64,000 nucleotides of DNA from CAKZSB01 sp964573105 (GCA_964573105.1 CAZNIS010000022.1:13307-77306), one strand, 5' to 3'; shown: positions 1 to 9,374, counted from the stretch's first letter. Translations and numbers: made by a program. The notes: generated by a model not told the origin, from the letters alone.

Positions 1-888
1 CTGAAACATCCCTACACACAGGCCTTGTTCGAGGCCTCGTCACACGTTCCAGAGCGCGTCGGGCAGACCAGCGACAATGACTCAGCGTTGCTGGTGGTGG
101 ATCGGGTGACACGGGATTACCGGTTGCCGCGTGATTCACTGTTTGCAGCGCGCCGTTATTTTCGTGCCGTTGATGAAGTCAGTTTTGAAATCCATCGCGG
201 TGAAAATGTGGGGTTGGTCGGGGAGAGCGGTTGCGGCAAATCCACCTTGACCCGCGCCATCCTGGGACTGGATCCGATTCAACATGGCACAATAAAAATT
301 GGTGGCGATCTGATACGTGCCGGTATGCCGATGCCACGCGAATTGCGACGCCGTATGCAAGTAGTCTTTCAGGATCCGTACGGCTCATTCAACCCGCGTC
401 ATCGAGTATCGCGACTGATTACCGAGCCATACCATCTGCTTGACGATCCACCCGGCGGCAGTCGGCGTATCGAGGCGGTCAATGAGGCGTTGGAAAGTGT
501 CGGATTGCGCGCTTCAGACAGTGACAAGTACATTCATGAATTTTCCGGCGGACAACGACAGCGTATAGCGATAGCTCGTGCGCTGATCATTCGCCCGCAA
601 CTGATCATTCTCGATGAAGCCGTATCGGCGCTCGATGTATCAGTTCGTGCCCAGGTGCTGGATTTGCTGGCTGAGCTGTCGGACCGGTTACAGTTATCGT
701 ATTTGTTTATCTCGCACGATCTGTCTGTAGTCCGTTCGATTTGCGATCGAGTGCTGGTAATGCAGGCCGGAAAGATAGTGGAGCAGGGTAATACCAAAGA
801 TATATTTGAGCGTCCGACAGACCAGTATACCGCGAGTCTGGTAGAGGCCATACCGCGGTTGCCAGATATTGGACAGCCAAGGCAGTGA
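1..888 (+). CDS. Peptide/nickel-type ABC transporter ATPase, C-terminal part (5' end outside window)
   Basis: The reading frame is open from base 1, so the gene starts upstream of the window. A complete nucleotide-binding domain is visible: Walker A GESGCGKST (about base 223), signature FSGGQRQRIAIARAL, Walker B LIILDEAVSALD and an H-loop ISHDL. The first residues, LKHPYTQAL, are the motif usually found near the C-terminus of an oligopeptide-type ATPase domain. It is followed by a linker and then this second domain. I therefore infer a YejF/GsiA-like protein in which two DppD/DppF-type ATPases are fused, with only the second half here. It would energise uptake of peptides or similar solutes at the inner membrane. 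A TTG at base 25 could serve as a start only if this were a separate gene; the HPYTQ motif before it argues against that. Confidence 0.85.
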   Translation: MKHPYTQALFEASSHVPERVGQTSDNDSALLVVDRVTRDYRLPRDSLFAARRYFRAVDEVSFEIHRGENVGLVGESGCGKSTLTRAILGLDPIQHGTIKIGGDLIRAGMPMPRELRRRMQVVFQDPYGSFNPRHRVSRLITEPYHLLDDPPGGSRRIEAVNEALESVGLRASDSDKYIHEFSGGQRQRIAIARALIIRPQLIILDEAVSALDVSVRAQVLDLLAELSDRLQLSYLFISHDLSVVRSICDRVLVMQAGKIVEQGNTKDIFERPTDQYTASLVEAIPRLPDIGQPRQ

Positions 889-935
889 CGCCGGATGGTC
901 TGGCATGACGCAGTACAAGAGAAACGGAAAGCGCG

Positions 936-3900
936 ATGACTAAAGAGCTCCTGGTGTTTGTTGCCAGCCCCGCCGATATGAAGCCAGAACGAGACATGGT
1001 CGATGCTCTGGTCTCTGACCTGAATGCCGAATTCGACGGCGAGGTCAAACTGGTTGCCTATTTGTACGAAGAGGATGAAAACCGCATGACGGCATCCACT
1101 GACATGGAAACACAGTTGCTACCGAATCTACGCAAGGCGGATATTGCGGTTTGTATGTTTGGCGAAAAACTCGGTACGCCGTTGAGCGAGGACTTTCTTT
1201 TCCCGACTGAATTTCCGCGTGCCTCACTCGATTCCATCGCCGTGCACCCTTATGACGATACGCTGAATGACGCCGACGGGGGCTCGATTCCCGTTACCGG
1301 CTCAGTGTTCGAATTTTTATACTTTCGACACTTGCACGATTCTGGTGAGTCGGCATGTGGGCAACTTCCACCGGAAGTCTATTGCTTTCTGCATGGTGAC
1401 CCTGACAACGTTCTCGATCACTCTATGGAGCTGCACGAAAGAGGGTTCGGAAGGTATCGACACTGGGACTATTTATGTGGAGATCAGCGCCGTCCCAAAC
1501 AGGCACATGCCCGCGAATACGATCAGCAGATCGAGTGGCTGCAGCGATTTGTCGATCACTATTTCAGATCCAAGGCAGCCGTCACGGTGTTTGGTGACGA
1601 TGCACAGTTTCGAAGCGAATTTGAAAAGACAATCAGGCAGGCAATGGCTCGGTTGGACATCAGCGTATCGAAGACGCGTATCGCGGATGTCGGGTCCGGG
1701 CTTTTGCCGATTCGGGATGCCAGGGATTTTCGTGGTCGTGAAGACGAGCTTGAGGGCTACCGAAGACACTACGTAGACACAGATTTGCTTTTCATTCACG
1801 GTGCACCGGGGGTAGGAAAATCATCCTTTCTGATGGCAGGCATTGTCGATAAGTTGGAGAAAGGGCAGTGGAAAGAAGTGGGTCAGCGCAAGGTTGTCGT
1901 CATCCGTCCAGAAGAGCTGCTTTTCGATAAAAGGGGGGTGCTGGACAAATTCACTGAGTTGCTGACTAACACGCTCACCGATTTTGCAAGTCCAGGGGGC
2001 GATTCAACGTCGCTGGGTGATGTGTTTCGGGCGTCCTCATCCCAGGGGGGGCGCTCTATTGTTGATCGGGTAGCAATGATCGAGGAAAAAATAGCAGCGC
2101 TCGACAATGCGTCAGTCGTAGTGGCAATGGATCAGTTCGAGCAATATGCGGCCTTGATGCTGGAGGATGAGCTCTCTTCACAACAGCAAGCGGAGCTTGC
2201 CGGAATGTTGGAGCTGCTTGCCAGGTTGGCCGGCCGCGACTGGTGCCGGTGTATTTTTCTGATGCCGACTGAGTGGCACCGGCTACTGATTGATGAAGAC
2301 GAGCGGCTGCATCAATCGGCTCACTACCTGTTCACTTCAAGCTTACATGTGGATTCAATGCAGCTGGATGAACCGACACATGTGGTCAGGCAGGAAATCA
2401 TCAGACGCTTTTTCGATGTTAGAAAAATTCCGGTCCACTGGACGGTGCAAAGACAGATTGCCGACAGTGCAAACAATGAAAAAATCAGCAGCACAGTGCT
2501 GCCTGCATTGTCACTCACTTTGCAGGGGCTGGCGGAATTCTATTCCGTTTGTGCCAGTCAGAGGGGCCTCCGACAGAGCAGTGAACTCCAGCTTTTATCA
2601 AGCGGAAACTACAACGCGACTGCCGACTTTTCAAGCACGCAGAAATCTGCCAGAGATGATCAGAATGATAGCGGGCTGGCGCAAGGATTGATGGGGGATC
2701 GAGCAGGCGTTTCGCAGGATCACGACAAACAATTCGCAGGCAATGGCCGCCAGGCGCATCCCGTTGGGGACAGTGACGGTGATCGGGAAAAACAGGAGAT
2801 ACTAGAGCTGTCACTCGTTCTGGTGGGCGATCGGGCCAATGTGCCGACCGTCATTGGTCAGGCGGCGGAAACGGCATGGAAACGTTTCGTCGCCGGTAGG
2901 CGCGGTGGACGACGTACGATCAGGGCTCTGGAGACATTGTTGTCGTCACTCGTGACTTTGACACAGCCGCGTAACAAGGAGTCAGTTGCGCGTTCACTGC
3001 ACTATGTGGATCGTGATGAATTTACCAACAACGAGTTGAACAGGGAAATTCAGCTCCTCGTTACTGAATTGTGTACCACTCGTGTATTGCTTGATGAGGC
3101 AGGCCGAGTCGGACTTGCGCACGAGTGTGTGCTGGATGAGTGGCAGGTCGCTCGTGAATGGTTGGATGAATACGAGCAGGAGTACCGGGTATTGCGTCTT
3201 GTCGAGGCCAGTGCCGACGCATGGAATGAATCTGGTCAAATAGAGCATCAGTTATTGCGTTTCGACACGCCGTACAAAGATATCGAGTTTCTGGACTTTG
3301 AGAGAGTCTGGGGGCTCCGGCAGGACACGCTGGGTGGTTTGATGAAGGCGTATCTGCGCGCTTCACTGCTGGGTGAGATGGGCAGGCCTCAACAGCCCGA
3401 TTGTCCGCCGGAGGTCTTGTACTGGATCGCCTGTGCGGCCGATCTGGAGGTACTGGAGAAATATGTCATGGTGCTGGAACTGCCTGTCAATGCGCCCAGA
3501 GAAAAAGACGGTCGCACGCCATTGTTCGGATGCGCGTTTCATGGTGTTGCTGCTCCGCTAAAATTTTTGATCAGTAAAGGTGCGTTGGTAGATTGGGTGG
3601 CGGATGATAAAACAACGCCGCTAATGATCGCGTCATACGAAGGGCACGAAAAGGTGGTTTCCGAGTTGCTGCACCACGGGGCGGAGCCGTTGCGTCGTGA
3701 GGAGAATGGTGTGCATGCGGCCAGTTGGGCTGCACAATCTGGTCACTTGAAATCGCTGAGATTGCTGGTATCGGCGAATCAGTCGGTATTACATCTATCG
3801 GGCTATAACGGATCCACAGTGCTGGATGCTGCCTCGTTGAACGGGCGAATCAGTACAGTGCAGTGGATTTTGTCCCAGCCGGATGTTGACGCAACACGGC

Positions 3901-6900
3901 AGGCAGAACATGGAGGACACGCATTTGACGATGCAGCGCAGGAAGGTCACCTTGAAATCGCACAAGCGCTGTTAGCTCATTCGCCAGATTTGTTGAATCT
4001 TCCCGGGTTCAACGGTCGCACTGCGTTGATCGCTGCCGCCACGGCGAATGCTGGTGGTACTGATATGCTCGAGTGGTTGCTGGAACAGCCCGGCATAGAT
4101 ACCAGTTTGACTGACAAGTATGGCCGACACGCACTGGATGCTGCCGCCTCAGAAGGTCGACTCGACGCCGTACAGCGTCTGGTTCAACATTCACCTGAAC
4201 TCGTCAACAAACCTGGCCAGCGCGGTCGCAGTGCATTGATGGCAGCAGCCTTTAGTGGCCACCTGCCGATTGTCGACTGGTTACTGTCGCTGGACACCAT
4301 TGATACTGGTATGCAGGACGAGAACGGTGCCCACGCGCTGGATGATGCTGCGCAGCAAGGGTATTTTGAAATAGTTCAGGCCCTGTATGCCCATTCGCCA
4401 CAATTGTTGAACCTGCCGGGGTACAACGGGAGGACAGCGCTGATGGCCGCCGCCTACAATGGTCAAAGCGCGGTTCTGGAATGGCTTCTCGCTATGCCTG
4501 ACATCAATGTTGATTACCAGAACCCGATCGGCTCTCATGCGTTGTTACTTGGCTCAGAGCGCGGTCATACCGATGTGGTACGCCAATTGGCGAGCGCCAG
4601 TGTTTCTACGCTGGATACGCCCAATCGGGAAGGTCAGACCGCGCTGTTGAGTGCAGCGATAGGCGGGCATGTCGAAACTGTCTCATATCTGTTGTCTGTG
4701 GGTGCAGATCGATTGGGTTTGGATAAAAATCGGATGTCTGCGATGCAATGGGCGGGGTTGCTCGGTCACCAGAAGATCAGAACCCTATTGCAAAGGAAAA
4801 ATGAAAAAATTGTCTGGGTGGCGGAAAACCAGCCGGAACTCCTGCTGGACTCAGTAGAGCCGTGGCCCGCCGGAGTGGAGCCCTCCTGGCAGTGGCAGGA
4901 AATCCCCGGACGTGAATGGGGTGAATACCAGCGTGAGTTGCTTGGTTTCCTTTGGGACAAGCAACTCGACGTGCACGTGCCGACGGGACGGTTGTGCAAC
5001 GCCAGGATTCGTCGGCTGGCCTGTTCTGATGAGCTGGACCTCGCGGAGTTATGCTACATCGAATCCGGCTCCGACGAAGATGCTGCCCCAGGCGTGTACA
5101 CCGTGTTTGTAGATCGCCATTCGAGACTAGTGCACGCCTTAGTCAACGGACACTCAAAGGTATTACACAACCTGCGAATGGAAGGCCGGATCAGCCTGGA
5201 ATTGGCAGTGCAGGTAGAGGAATACAGTGAAATATTCTGTCGCTACGTGTATGCCGATGGCAAACCCTTTGATTGGGTCGGATCGATCCGGCAACTCGAT
5301 TCGTTACCGCAGCTCGGATCAGCATTATTCGAATCCTTTGGTGACCATCTATTGCCCTGCAACATCAGCTATGACGCCGAGGCGTCGCAATGGATTATGG
5401 TCACTACGGTCCGTTTCGGTTCGCAGTTAAATCTGGTGGTATTTAAACTGCCGCAAAACTCCGGCGAGTTGGTCATGATCTGCGATCAGTCAATCACCGA
5501 GGAGGGGCTGAGTATTGCCAGTCAGGCGCTAATCGCGCAGGTGGCGGCGCGTGATGAACTGGCAGCCCTGAAGGGCGTTTTGGCGGCCTTTCCCGAGGGA
5601 TTAAATGGACAGGACGCAGAGGGAAATTGTGCTTTGTCGATTGCTGCTTTCAGCGGCCAGTTGACAGTGGTTGAATGGTTGTCGTCACAGGATAATATCG
5701 ATTACAGCCTGCAGGATGAGAAGGGCGGTCATGCGTTGGATGACGCAGCACAACCGGGGCATCTGCAGATTGTTCAAGTGTTGTGTGAGAAGGCGCCAGA
5801 GCTGCTGAACAAGTCGGGTTACAACGGCAGATCGGCGCTGATGGCTGCCGCTCATAACGGACATATTGACGTGGTGGAATGGTTTCTCGCGCAGCCGTCA
5901 ATCAATACTGACCATCAAAGTAACAGCGGGGCACATGCGCTGTTGGCTGCCGCACAACATGGTCATACAGAAATTGTCAGGCTGTTGGCGACTAAAAATC
6001 CCGCACTCCTGGACCAACCCGATCAGGATGGGCGGACTGCGCTGATGGCAGCTGCTATTGGTGGGCATGCCGAAACGGTAGCCTATCTAATGTCGACCGG
6101 TGCCGCCCGTCTGCAATTGGATAACAGTCATATGTCGGCTATTCAGTTGGCGGATCTTTTTGATCGTCGCGAGTCGCGATTGTTGTTGCAAAGAAAGGAC
6201 AGCAAGGTTGATTGGCTGACGACGAACCATAGCAGGGTAGAAATGGATAGCACTTTGAGCTGGCCCGTGGAAGTCGAGCCATCGTGGGAGTGGCAGCGTG
6301 TGGCTCAGACAGAATGGGAATACTACTACGGCGTACTGCTCGACTATCTGTGGGAAATGCAACTCGACTCGATCGTTCCGCGGGGTCAATCTGGAGTTGC
6401 CAGATCACACGTGATGGTGTGCTCGGATCGACTGGCTTTGGTTGAGATGTGCTTTGTCGATAACGACAATGTTGATAGCAAACACGCCAGTGTCTACTCG
6501 ATGCTGGTCGATCGTGATTCGGGAGCGGTTAAGGGGCTATTAAACGGGTACGCGAAGATATTGCACAAGCTGCGCAATGGCAACCAACTAAGCCTTGATT
6601 CTGAAGCGCAGGTAAAGGAATACAGCGAGCTTTTCTGTCGCTATGTGCACGCCAGTGGCAAGCCATTCTACTGGGTAGAGTCGTCGCATCAAGTCGCTGC
6701 GGCAGGATCGATGGATGCGGAGTCGCTCGAGGCGCTCAATGATCAATTGGTACCGTGCAGCATCAGCTATGACAAGCAAGGTGATCAGTGGATCATGGTC
6801 ACTACCGTTCAATTCGGTTCGTCGTTGAGTCTGGTGGTTTTCAGCTTCAAACCAGAGTCTGGTGATTTGGTTATGCTTGATGATCAGTCGATTGCTCAAA

Positions 6901-9374
6901 ATGGATTAGCCATGGCTGCTCAGTCCTTGATAGTAAAAGTGGCAGTTCAGGACAAGGTCGCCGCGTTAAAGACACTGTTGTCGCGTTTTCCGGAACGATT
7001 GAACGGGCTGGATGAAAACGGTAATTGTGCGTTGTGGGCAGCGGCGTTTACTGGTCAGGCCACAGTGGTTGAGTGGTTGTTGGAACAGAAAGAAATTGAT
7101 ATTGGCTTGCGAATACAGAGTGGTGGACATGCGCTGGATGGCGCAGTGCAGGAAGGGCATCTTGAGATCGCGAAGAAGCTCTTTGCTTGTTCCGCGGATT
7201 TGTTGAATGCGCCCGGTAGCGGTGGTAGAAGCGCGCTGATGGCCGCGTCGTTCAATGGTCATATAGAGATAGTTGATTGGTTGTTGCAACAGGAAGGATT
7301 GGATGTTGCCATGCGAAGCGAGACTGGTGGGCATGCGCTTGACAGCGCCGCGCAGGAAGGGCATTTGGATGTGGTGAGACACCTGGTGCGGCATTCAGCA
7401 AGCTTGTTAAATTCTCCGGGTAACGGTGGTAGAAGCGCTCTGATGGCTGCATCGTTTAATGGTCACCTTGAGGTAGTTGACTGGTTATTGAAACAAGACG
7501 GATTAGATGTCGCGATGCGTGGTGAGACCGGTGGACATACGCTTGATAGTGCAGCACAGGAGGGACATTTAAGTATTGTCGAGCATCTGCTGAGCCATTC
7601 CCGTGACTTGTTAAACGCACCGGGCAACGGTGGTCGAAGTGCGCTGATGGCAGCGTGCCACAACGGTCAAATGGACGTAGTTGACTGGCTTTTGGGGCAG
7701 GATGGGCTCGATGTCGCGATGCGCAGCGAGGCAGGCGGGCATGCACTGGATGTTGCAGCGCAGGAAGGGCATCTGGATATTGCCGTGCGTCTGGTTGATC
7801 ATTCAAAAGAACTGTTGAACGCACCTGGTAACGGCGGTCGAAGCGCCCTAACGGCCGCTGCCTACAATGGCCATCTGGACATCGTGAACTGGTTATTGCA
7901 ACAGGAAGGACTGGATGTCGCGATGCGCAGCGAGACAGGCGGGCACGCACTGGATATCGCGGCGCAGCAGGGGCATCTGGATATTGCCGCGCGTTTGATT
8001 ACTCATTCAAAGGACCTGTTGAACGTGCCTGGTAACGGCGGTCGAAGCGCATTGATGGCTGCGTCATTTAGTGGTCATTTGTCATTGGTTAAATGGTTGC
8101 TGTCACAAGAGGGAATCGATACCAGCGTGCAAGATGAGAATGGTGGGCATGTGCTTGATGACGCGGCTCAGCAAGGCCATTTGGAAGTCGTACAAACCGT
8201 TTATGCTTATTCACCGGAGTTGTTGAACAAGCCAGGCTTCAACGGCAGAACGGCACTGATTGCTGCCGCACAAAATGGCCACGAAGCCATTGTGGCCTGG
8301 TTGCTTGAACAAGACGCAATTGACTTGCATCATCGATCAGATAGCGGTGCGCACGTGTTGAGTGTCAGCGCTCAGGGGGGGCATACAGAGATCGTTGCCT
8401 TGATCTTTGAGGCAGCAAAGGATTTATTGGATTTACCTGGTGCAGGTCATCAGACTGCGCTGGTCGCCGCAGCGGCGAGTGGCCACGTGCAGACCGTCCA
8501 ATATCTGTTGTCACGGGGTGCTGATCGGCTCATCCTGGATGCCAATCAGATGTCGGCATTGCAATTGGGACGCTTGAATGACCATGCAGAGGTCTGCAGT
8601 CTGCTCGATCAGGATTCGGGCAAGGATGCATGGAAGCGCGAAAAGCATTTCTCGGTATCTCATTCGTCTGTCGCGTCCTGGCCAGATGGTGTGGAACCGA
8701 CTTGGCAGTGGGCGGAACTAGCCGACGACAATGCATTACAGGTGTCGAGTGAGAATTTGCTGGAGCATATCTGGAGTATGCAATTGATTGGTGTTGTGCC
8801 AGATGGAGCACTGCAAGGTATTCGACGCTACAGCCCGTTGTGCGCGACAAAGTTGATGTTGTTGGAGTATCTGTTTGTTCATCGGGAAGGCGAACAATAT
8901 TCTGCTCAGACGATAGCAGCGTTTGTGACTGCGGAGACCGGTGATGTGGTGGTTGTGCTGACCGGTAACGCCAGCGCCTTGCACCAGTGTTTTGCCGCCG
9001 GCCTGTTTCAGGTAGATACCGGGAGCCGAGTCGCCGATTACTGCGAACTGTTCTGCCGCTACATCGCCTCTGACGGCGGTGCGTTCCATATTGTTGGCGC
9101 GATTGAACAATTGTCGTCAGTTGGTCTTGCCGACGGTGAAACGCAGGAAAACAGACACCGGCAGGTCATGCCCGTCGGTGTAGAGTTTGTTGCTGGCACC
9201 AACCAATGGACACTGATCGCTACGGTAAGGTATGCAGAGCATATGTTTCTTGCCAGCTTTGAATTTGATCCAAAAACCGGGGCAATTGGCATGACTGGTG
9301 ATGTGCCGCTTGGAGAAAGGAGTTGGCAACAGGCGCTTGAAGAATTGAAGGCCGATTTATCGAAGAATACCTGA
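936..9374 (+). CDS. Giant STAND-type NTPase with DUF4062-like N-terminus, ~36 ankyrin repeats and three copies of an unknown module
   Basis: 2812 residues. Residues 1-245 resemble DUF4062-type domains of STAND proteins: LLVFVASPADMKPERD at the start, a GEKLGTP segment, then TGSVFEF. After FRGRE comes a P-loop NTPase of the nSTAND1 kind, with Walker A GAPGVGKSS at 289-297 and Walker B ending DQFEQ at 399-403. Residues about 545-620 are an unusually polar insertion. Ankyrin repeats fill about 829-1285 (~14), 1536-1759 (6) and 2002-2565 (16). Each array is followed by a module of about 242 residues (1294-1535, 1760-2001, 2565-2812) that I do not recognise. The ATG is preceded by GGAAAG. The gene stands alone on its strand, between a transporter ATPase and a permease. 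STAND proteins act as ligand-triggered switches in signalling and immunity, so a sensor or antiviral role is inference. There is no signal peptide or membrane segment, so it should be cytoplasmic. Confidence 0.85.
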   Translation: MTKELLVFVASPADMKPERDMVDALVSDLNAEFDGEVKLVAYLYEEDENRMTASTDMETQLLPNLRKADIAVCMFGEKLGTPLSEDFLFPTEFPRASLDSIAVHPYDDTLNDADGGSIPVTGSVFEFLYFRHLHDSGESACGQLPPEVYCFLHGDPDNVLDHSMELHERGFGRYRHWDYLCGDQRRPKQAHAREYDQQIEWLQRFVDHYFRSKAAVTVFGDDAQFRSEFEKTIRQAMARLDISVSKTRIADVGSGLLPIRDARDFRGREDELEGYRRHYVDTDLLFIHGAPGVGKSSFLMAGIVDKLEKGQWKEVGQRKVVVIRPEELLFDKRGVLDKFTELLTNTLTDFASPGGDSTSLGDVFRASSSQGGRSIVDRVAMIEEKIAALDNASVVVAMDQFEQYAALMLEDELSSQQQAELAGMLELLARLAGRDWCRCIFLMPTEWHRLLIDEDERLHQSAHYLFTSSLHVDSMQLDEPTHVVRQEIIRRFFDVRKIPVHWTVQRQIADSANNEKISSTVLPALSLTLQGLAEFYSVCASQRGLRQSSELQLLSSGNYNATADFSSTQKSARDDQNDSGLAQGLMGDRAGVSQDHDKQFAGNGRQAHPVGDSDGDREKQEILELSLVLVGDRANVPTVIGQAAETAWKRFVAGRRGGRRTIRALETLLSSLVTLTQPRNKESVARSLHYVDRDEFTNNELNREIQLLVTELCTTRVLLDEAGRVGLAHECVLDEWQVAREWLDEYEQEYRVLRLVEASADAWNESGQIEHQLLRFDTPYKDIEFLDFERVWGLRQDTLGGLMKAYLRASLLGEMGRPQQPDCPPEVLYWIACAADLEVLEKYVMVLELPVNAPREKDGRTPLFGCAFHGVAAPLKFLISKGALVDWVADDKTTPLMIASYEGHEKVVSELLHHGAEPLRREENGVHAASWAAQSGHLKSLRLLVSANQSVLHLSGYNGSTVLDAASLNGRISTVQWILSQPDVDATRQAEHGGHAFDDAAQEGHLEIAQALLAHSPDLLNLPGFNGRTALIAAATANAGGTDMLEWLLEQPGIDTSLTDKYGRHALDAAASEGRLDAVQRLVQHSPELVNKPGQRGRSALMAAAFSGHLPIVDWLLSLDTIDTGMQDENGAHALDDAAQQGYFEIVQALYAHSPQLLNLPGYNGRTALMAAAYNGQSAVLEWLLAMPDINVDYQNPIGSHALLLGSERGHTDVVRQLASASVSTLDTPNREGQTALLSAAIGGHVETVSYLLSVGADRLGLDKNRMSAMQWAGLLGHQKIRTLLQRKNEKIVWVAENQPELLLDSVEPWPAGVEPSWQWQEIPGREWGEYQRELLGFLWDKQLDVHVPTGRLCNARIRRLACSDELDLAELCYIESGSDEDAAPGVYTVFVDRHSRLVHALVNGHSKVLHNLRMEGRISLELAVQVEEYSEIFCRYVYADGKPFDWVGSIRQLDSLPQLGSALFESFGDHLLPCNISYDAEASQWIMVTTVRFGSQLNLVVFKLPQNSGELVMICDQSITEEGLSIASQALIAQVAARDELAALKGVLAAFPEGLNGQDAEGNCALSIAAFSGQLTVVEWLSSQDNIDYSLQDEKGGHALDDAAQPGHLQIVQVLCEKAPELLNKSGYNGRSALMAAAHNGHIDVVEWFLAQPSINTDHQSNSGAHALLAAAQHGHTEIVRLLATKNPALLDQPDQDGRTALMAAAIGGHAETVAYLMSTGAARLQLDNSHMSAIQLADLFDRRESRLLLQRKDSKVDWLTTNHSRVEMDSTLSWPVEVEPSWEWQRVAQTEWEYYYGVLLDYLWEMQLDSIVPRGQSGVARSHVMVCSDRLALVEMCFVDNDNVDSKHASVYSMLVDRDSGAVKGLLNGYAKILHKLRNGNQLSLDSEAQVKEYSELFCRYVHASGKPFYWVESSHQVAAAGSMDAESLEALNDQLVPCSISYDKQGDQWIMVTTVQFGSSLSLVVFSFKPESGDLVMLDDQSIAQNGLAMAAQSLIVKVAVQDKVAALKTLLSRFPERLNGLDENGNCALWAAAFTGQATVVEWLLEQKEIDIGLRIQSGGHALDGAVQEGHLEIAKKLFACSADLLNAPGSGGRSALMAASFNGHIEIVDWLLQQEGLDVAMRSETGGHALDSAAQEGHLDVVRHLVRHSASLLNSPGNGGRSALMAASFNGHLEVVDWLLKQDGLDVAMRGETGGHTLDSAAQEGHLSIVEHLLSHSRDLLNAPGNGGRSALMAACHNGQMDVVDWLLGQDGLDVAMRSEAGGHALDVAAQEGHLDIAVRLVDHSKELLNAPGNGGRSALTAAAYNGHLDIVNWLLQQEGLDVAMRSETGGHALDIAAQQGHLDIAARLITHSKDLLNVPGNGGRSALMAASFSGHLSLVKWLLSQEGIDTSVQDENGGHVLDDAAQQGHLEVVQTVYAYSPELLNKPGFNGRTALIAAAQNGHEAIVAWLLEQDAIDLHHRSDSGAHVLSVSAQGGHTEIVALIFEAAKDLLDLPGAGHQTALVAAAASGHVQTVQYLLSRGADRLILDANQMSALQLGRLNDHAEVCSLLDQDSGKDAWKREKHFSVSHSSVASWPDGVEPTWQWAELADDNALQVSSENLLEHIWSMQLIGVVPDGALQGIRRYSPLCATKLMLLEYLFVHREGEQYSAQTIAAFVTAETGDVVVVLTGNASALHQCFAAGLFQVDTGSRVADYCELFCRYIASDGGAFHIVGAIEQLSSVGLADGETQENRHRQVMPVGVEFVAGTNQWTLIATVRYAEHMFLASFEFDPKTGAIGMTGDVPLGERSWQQALEELKADLSKNT
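3909..4529 (+). repeat. Earlier, more diverged stretch of the same 68-residue ankyrin doublet
   Basis: Equivalent codons occur at 3909, 4119, 4323 and 4527, giving spacings of 210, 204 and 204 bp. The first spacing is two codons longer because of a small insertion (around the TANAGGTDM segment). This shows the 204-bp unit was already the building block in the first ankyrin array. Confidence 0.75.
4815..5540 (+). other. Unknown module X, copy 1 (residues 1294-1535 of the STAND-ankyrin protein)
   Basis: This non-ankyrin segment lies between ankyrin arrays 1 and 2. Landmarks are WPAGVEPSWQW at residue 1310, FCRYV at 1434 and QWIMVTTV with its W at 1486. Copies 2 and 3 have the same landmarks at the same spacing (+124 and +176). 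It looks like a compact alpha/beta domain with aromatic-rich motifs. I cannot assign it to a named family. Confidence 0.7.
6213..6938 (+). other. Unknown module X, copy 2 (residues 1760-2001)
   Basis: This segment lies between ankyrin arrays 2 and 3 and has the same length as copy 1 (about 242 residues). Landmarks: WPVEVEPSWEW at 1776, FCRYV at 1900, QWIMVTTV with W at 1952. Similarity to copy 1 runs the full length, including LVMxxDQSI near the end, so these two copies are closer to each other than to copy 3. Confidence 0.7.
7119..8344 (+). repeat. Tandem 204-bp coding repeat (68-residue ankyrin doublet)
   Basis: Codons preceding the recurring G-G-H/G-A-H motif fall at 7119, 7323, 7527, 7731, 7935, 8139 and 8343, i.e. 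every 204 bp without exception. Each unit encodes two ankyrin repeats: a GGHALDxAAQEGHL half and a NGGRSALMAAxxNGH half. Units starting at 7731 and 7935 are very similar at DNA level, while others differ mostly at third codon positions, so the array grew by successive duplications. Confidence 0.9.
8628..9371 (+). other. Unknown module X, copy 3 (C-terminal, residues ~2565-2812)
   Basis: This copy closes the protein. Landmarks: WPDGVEPTWQW at 2582, FCRYI at 2706, QWTLIATV with W at 2758. Spacing is identical to copies 1 and 2, but the sequence is more diverged. Its position at the very C-terminus suggests the ancestral protein had one ankyrin array plus one X module, later duplicated internally. 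Confidence 0.65.

Noticed and set aside
7456..7950. 164-codon minus-strand frame within the ankyrin repeats
   Set aside because: Repetitive mirror of the ankyrin code, rich in Arg and His, without protein-like pattern.
7119..8344. Regular repeats that could suggest a CRISPR array or satellite DNA
   Set aside because: Period is 204 bp, the repeats are in frame and encode ankyrin units; there are no short identical repeats with unique spacers.
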